From NCBI GenBank assembly GCA_002353225.1, contig DEJF01000079.1:1-6430 (forward strand): 6,430 nucleotides of DNA, in the 5' to 3' direction. How positions within the stretch are numbered: position 1 is the first letter of the stretch; each line of letters starts with the position of its first letter. The notes under the pieces are model-generated. The model searched no databases. It was not told where the DNA came from and was given only the letters and a program-made list of their open reading frames with translations. A program made the position numbers and the translations under genes. The DNA comes from Prevotella sp. UBA2755 (GTDB lineage Bacteria > Bacteroidota > Bacteroidia > Bacteroidales > Bacteroidaceae). Positions 6,422 through 6,430 of the stretch are shown here, piece after piece.

Positions 6422-6430
6422 TGTACTCAG

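Larger units (their letters stand above)
6123..6430. other. Non-coding control region upstream of hsdM
   Basis: This 308-base AT-rich stretch has no credible gene. It holds the hsdM promoter (6150-6180), an AT-rich spacer, a hairpin (6245-6268) and the spaced heptamer array (6331-6421). The minus strand is open in one frame between 6276 and 6426 (about 50 codons), but it has no ATG or GTG, begins right after a stop, and overlaps the array, so I do not call it. The next gene to the right is not visible. Confidence 0.7.

Noticed and set aside
6276..6426. About 50 open codons on the minus strand upstream of hsdM, as the tail of another gene
   Set aside because: It is preceded by an in-frame TGA at 6429-6427, lacks ATG or GTG, and overlaps the heptamer array, so non-coding DNA is the better explanation.
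6331..6430. The spaced heptamers as a CRISPR array
   Set aside because: The conserved unit is only seven bases and the spacing varies between 20 and 22, unlike CRISPR repeats of about 24-47 bases with spacers of similar length.

Overview
The window looks like a defence island from a Bacteroidota genome. Prevotella/Bacteroides-type is my best guess, from protein style and from a TTTG-N19-TAnnTTTG promoter in front of the first gene. Every gene I can support lies on the minus strand and reads from right to left. The large open frames on the plus strand are shadows.

Layout in order of transcription: a non-coding control region (6123-6430) carries a five-fold ~21-bp heptamer array, a hairpin and a Bacteroidota-type promoter. 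It is followed by hsdM (N6-adenine methyltransferase), fic (class II Fic AMP-transferase with a winged-helix tail), hsdS (two-TRD specificity subunit), a Y1/HUH transposase of the REP-associated (RAYT) kind with an unusual C-terminal Rossmann/DprA-like domain, and hsdR (nuclease plus translocase). hsdR is cut off by the left edge of the window just before its DEAH box. The first four genes overlap head to tail (ATGA, ATGA, TGATG), which implies one transcript with translational coupling. hsdR follows after 54 bases with no visible promoter of its own.

How the genes work together: HsdM and HsdS make the methyltransferase, and HsdR added to them makes the type I restriction enzyme. Fic and the RAYT-like protein are passengers or accessory parts embedded inside the hsd operon. 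Fic may post-translationally control a component of the system or of the host; its target cannot be read from sequence. The RAYT-like protein combines an intact HUH/Tyr single-strand DNA transposase core with a fold resembling DprA/SLOG proteins, and it sits where hsdS and hsdR would normally be adjacent.

Base composition is mosaic. The hsdS target-recognition segments are very AT-rich (25-30% GC in sampled lines), the RAYT-like gene is GC-rich (about 55-58% in sampled lines), and hsdM and hsdR lie between. This fits TRD exchange in hsdS and a separate origin for the RAYT-like gene. The most novel items are the HUH-Rossmann fusion inside the operon, the palindrome cluster inside that gene, and the helically phased heptamer array at the right edge.
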